From Prochlorococcus sp. AG-315-I14 (GTDB taxonomy: Bacteria; Cyanobacteriota; Cyanobacteriia; PCC-6307; Cyanobiaceae), in NCBI GenBank assembly GCA_003283665.1, contig QBWF01000030.1, positions 1-6,816 of the forward strand: a stretch of DNA of 6,816 nucleotides, in the 5' to 3' direction. A program made the translations under genes and the position numbers. Positions 4,663 through 6,816 of the stretch are shown here, in pieces. Below the pieces are notes generated by a model. The model searched no databases, was not told where the DNA came from, and saw only the letters and a program-made list of their open reading frames with translations. Every line of letters begins with the position of its first letter. Positions within the stretch are counted from its first letter, which is position 1.

Positions 4663-5910
4663 TTAGAATCTGAATTCAGTTAGAATCACACCACCAGTAA
4701 CATCTTTGCCTGCAGCTTCAACATCTGAACTACCAAAGACTGCAGGAGTAATTGTTACACCGTCATTAATCTTGAAAGAGTAATAAGCTTCCCAAACACT
4801 GTTATCTTCTGATGGATCAGAACCACCACCAACGATAGAAGTAGCGCTAACTCTTGAACCAAAAGCAACACCTCCTCTGTTTCCATCAATCAATAGATCC
4901 TTCCAACCAAGGCCTACCATCCAACCTGATGCTTCATCTGCATAGCCAGTTGGAGCATCATCGATAGTGGAAGTGTCATAACCAAGTTGAACTTCAGGAA
5001 GAGCTCCTGTTGTCTCAGGTTTCCAATATGCTCTCAAACCAACTGCAGTTTCAGAACCTGCTGAAGATCTTGCCTTACCACTAGCTGTTGTGAAATAGCT
5101 ATCAGACCAACCGTTTTCTTTCAATGCAAGAGCACCAGATACTTGCCATCTTGGTGTGCCGTATTCAAGCTTGGTTAACAAAGCTGACTTTGCATCATCT
5201 CCAAATAAACCTTGATCTTTTTCAGAGTCAGCACCACCTTGGCTTGTATATGCAGCACTTAATGCCCACCTACCATCTGAAGAATCTTCAGTGGGTTGTG
5301 TCCAAGCAGCGCCAAAACCAGCCTTAGTACTAGAACCATAAACTGTTCCGTTTCCACCAAGAGTGAATTGCTTAGTTATAGGCTTATAAATAGAAGGAGA
5401 ACTTGCAAGCATATAATAGTTCTCAATTTTTGGACCAATCCAAACAGTGACGTCATCGCCAACTGGGAACTGGTACCAAATCTTGTCAATTTTTAAAACA
5501 TCAGCGTTGCCATTTGCAGCTGAAAGGTATGTACCTTGTCCTTTGTCTTTGAAATGATCGCCAACATTACCACTCTTGATTCTTGTATACAGTAGATCTT
5601 CACCAGTGAAGCTGGTATTCATGTTCAACTGATACATGTATTCCATGGTGATGCTGTCAGAATCCGACTCAGCATCATCATCAACGTATCCAGTAATAAA
5701 AGCAGCCTTACCACTCATCGTGGTAGAAGATGAGAATTGGCCTGCAAGAACTTCACCTAGTTGAGCTTCTACTCCATCAACACGTGCTTGAATAACTTCA
5801 GAACTAGTGTCGGAGTCGATAGATACCGAGGGAATGTCGGCATTTGCAGCTAATGGAGCCATAAGGCCCAAAGCAGCAGGAGCTACCAGCAAACGCTGAA
5901 AAAGCTTCAT
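4663..5910 (-). CDS. Cyanobacterial outer-membrane porin (Som-like / iron uptake porin family)
   Basis: A 415-residue beta-barrel protein. The signal peptide is MKLFQRLLVAPAALGLMAPL, likely cleaved after ANA at residue 24. A short amphipathic helix (about 37-57, EVIQARVDGVEAQLGEVLAG) is followed by alternating amphipathic strands rich in Gly, Tyr and Trp (WYQFPVGDDVTVWIGPKIENYY, GWMVGLGWKDLL), and the protein ends in the aromatic LTEFRF, the usual sorting signal of outer-membrane barrels. Such porins let small solutes and ions cross the outer membrane; some relatives have been linked to iron entry. Longer cyanobacterial Som porins carry an N-terminal SLH domain, which I do not see here. Start ATG 5910 is favoured over an in-frame TTG at 5925 because GAGGA lies just upstream of the ATG, between the two. 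The gene has its own promoter and ends at the bidirectional terminator. Confidence 0.88.
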   Translation of the reverse strand: MKLFQRLLVAPAALGLMAPLAANADIPSVSIDSDTSSEVIQARVDGVEAQLGEVLAGQFSSSTTMSGKAAFITGYVDDDAESDSDSITMEYMYQLNMNTSFTGEDLLYTRIKSGNVGDHFKDKGQGTYLSAANGNADVLKIDKIWYQFPVGDDVTVWIGPKIENYYMLASSPSIYKPITKQFTLGGNGTVYGSSTKAGFGAAWTQPTEDSSDGRWALSAAYTSQGGADSEKDQGLFGDDAKSALLTKLEYGTPRWQVSGALALKENGWSDSYFTTASGKARSSAGSETAVGLRAYWKPETTGALPEVQLGYDTSTIDDAPTGYADEASGWMVGLGWKDLLIDGNRGGVAFGSRVSATSIVGGGSDPSEDNSVWEAYYSFKINDGVTITPAVFGSSDVEAAGKDVTGGVILTEFRF

Positions 5911-5937
5911 TGTGTCCTCACACAAATAATTTGTGTG
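5910..5937 (-). promoter_or_regulatory. Porin mRNA leader with two mutually exclusive hairpins around the ribosome binding site
   Basis: On the - strand, CACACAAA (5937-5930) can pair with TTTGTGTG (5926-5919) across a TTA loop, leaving the GAGGA ribosome binding site and start codon free. Alternatively TTGTGT (5925-5920) can pair with ACACAA (5915-5910), putting GAGG in the tetraloop and the A of ATG in the stem. The segment TTGTGT is shared, so only one hairpin can form at a time. The pairings are visible in the sequence; a regulatory role is inference. GAGGA with five-base spacing also decides the start codon. Confidence 0.5.
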
Positions 5938-5945
5938 CCAAAATT

Positions 5946-5975
5946 ACTATATTTATTCTAACTTTCAGCCCTCAA
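5946..5975 (-). promoter_or_regulatory. Likely sigma-70-type promoter of the porin gene
   Basis: Read on the - strand: -35 TTGAGG (5975-5970), 18-base spacer, -10 TATAGT (5951-5946). Transcription would begin around 5939 and give a leader of roughly 30 bases that starts with the hairpin at 5937-5919. Confidence 0.5.
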
Positions 5976-6056
5976 AAACATGATTGTATAAACCGATACT
6001 TGAAAATAGATGTATAAGTACAATCAATAGGAATCAATTGATACATATAGAGTCCA

Positions 6057-6816
6057 TTATGTCTTGATATGAAGAGGAAATCCTAGAGCTTTTCTTTCTT
6101 CCAGCCACGACTCAGCTACTTTACGTGCCAATGAACGAATTCTTGCTATAATTTTTGTCCTCTCTGTTACAGAAATAACTCCTCTAGCATCAAGAAGATT
6201 AAAAGTATGGCTACATTTTAAAACATAATCAAGGCAAGGAGCGGGAAGGCTTTTAGAGATTAATTGACTAGCCTCTTCTTCATAGATTTCAAAGAGTTTT
6301 CTTATAGCTTCTGGATTAGATTCCTCGAAATTATACTTACATTGTCCTTTCTCAAAAGGAAGCCATATATCCCCATATTTATATCCTTGATTCCAACTTA
6401 AATCCCAAATACTTTCTGCATCCTGAAGATACATAGCTAATCTTTCTAATCCATAAGTGATTTCAATTGAAACAGGCTTGCAATCCAAGCCTCCACATTG
6501 CTGAAAATAGGTGAATTGCGTTACCTCCATGCCATCAAGCCAAACTTCCCATCCAACCCCCCAAGCTCCTAAAGTCGGAGACTCCCAATTATCTTCAACA
6601 AATCGAATATCGTGGTCTTCAACAGAAATACCTAAGGATTCCAAAGAAGAGAGATATGTCTCTTGAATCCCATCAAGAGAAGGCTTGATAAGTACTTGGT
6701 ATTGAAAATAATGCTGAGCTCTATTTGGGTTGTCCCCATACCGTCCATCAGTAGGGCGCCTACAGGGTTCAGGGTAGGCAACAGCCCATGGTTCTGGGCC
6801 AATAGCCCTTAAGAAA
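6057..6816 (-). CDS. glyQ: Glycyl-tRNA synthetase alpha subunit (N-terminus outside window)
   Basis: Alpha chain of the bacterial heterotetrameric glycyl-tRNA synthetase, which charges tRNA-Gly with glycine in the cytosol together with the beta chain GlyS. The frame is open from the TAA at 6057-6059 to the window edge, with 252 residues visible; full-length GlyQ is about 290-300, so roughly 40 N-terminal residues are missing. The visible part begins [20 protein letters not shown] and continues with [20 protein letters not shown], the class II motif 2 region. [20 protein letters not shown] and the motif 3 sequence [13 protein letters not shown] follow, then the C-terminal helical part with [18 protein letters not shown]. 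An in-frame TTG near 6644 is not the start, because conserved GlyQ sequence continues upstream of it. The porin gene follows on the same strand after a 146-bp spacer with its own promoter, so the two are probably separate units. Confidence 0.97.
   Translation of the reverse strand, partial: FLRAIGPEPWAVAYPEPCRRPTDGRYGDNPNRAQHYFQYQVLIKPSLDGIQETYLSSLESLGISVEDHDIRFVEDNWESPTLGAWGVGWEVWLDGMEVTQFTYFQQCGGLDCKPVSIEITYGLERLAMYLQDAESIWDLSWNQGYKYGDIWLPFEKGQCKYNFEESNPEAIRKLFEIYEEEASQLISKSLPAPCLDYVLKCSHTFNLLDARGVISVTERTKIIARIRSLARKVAESWLEERKALGFPLHIKT

Noticed and set aside
5124..5496. + strand frames opposite the porin gene
   Set aside because: They are antisense shadows of a well-supported outer-membrane protein gene.
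3524..6004. Shared 10-mer GATACTTGAA upstream of futA (3524-3533, - strand) and in the glyQ-porin spacer (5995-6004, + strand)
   Set aside because: A 10-base match between two AT-rich spacers in a window of this size is expected by chance.
6010..6046. Hairpin after glyQ (ATCAAT/ATTGAT with outer ATGTAT/ACAT)
   Set aside because: It is AT-only and interrupted by a large bulge, with no clean T-run, so it is too weak to call a terminator.

Overview
The window looks like a piece of a marine picocyanobacterial chromosome, most likely Prochlorococcus. The base composition is AT-rich. The genes fit that lineage: a FutA/IdiA-type iron-binding protein, a PiuC-like PKHD hydroxylase, a cyanobacterial (Som-type) outer-membrane porin, a split-type glycyl-tRNA synthetase alpha chain, and TPR proteins ending in a GACKDYKVAISLGD-type tail. 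The assignment rests on recognised protein families and composition; no database search was run.

Left part (1-2340): an accessory, repeat-rich segment next to a tRNA. Two TPR genes on the + strand share an almost perfect direct repeat (1-572 and 1294-1865, two mismatches, period 1293 bp). It covers at least the last 86 codons and about 310 bp of non-coding tail. Each tail holds a fragment matching the 3' end of the nearby tRNA-Ser(CGA) and six copies of the decamer TCCCACAACA. A small secreted protein made of DPYS(K/E)YQ heptapeptides follows and ends 13 bp from the 3' end of the tRNA, which is on the - strand. My reading (inference) is a decayed and re-duplicated tRNA-associated insertion region of the kind that bounds Prochlorococcus genomic islands. 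No integrase or transposase is visible.

Middle part (2415-5910): an iron-themed stretch. futA (-) and a PKHD-type Fe(II)/2-oxoglutarate hydroxylase (+) are divergent across a 146-bp AT-rich spacer that may hold an iron-responsive operator. Then come a 44-bp perfect palindrome, a small secreted protein of unknown function, a strong bidirectional terminator and a convergent outer-membrane porin (-). The porin could let substrates, possibly iron, into the periplasm, where FutA would bind Fe(III) for an ABC importer. The permease and ATPase are not in this window. The porin leader has a recognisable promoter and two mutually exclusive hairpins around its ribosome binding site.

Right end (6057-6816): glyQ on the - strand, cut by the window edge so that the N-terminus is missing.
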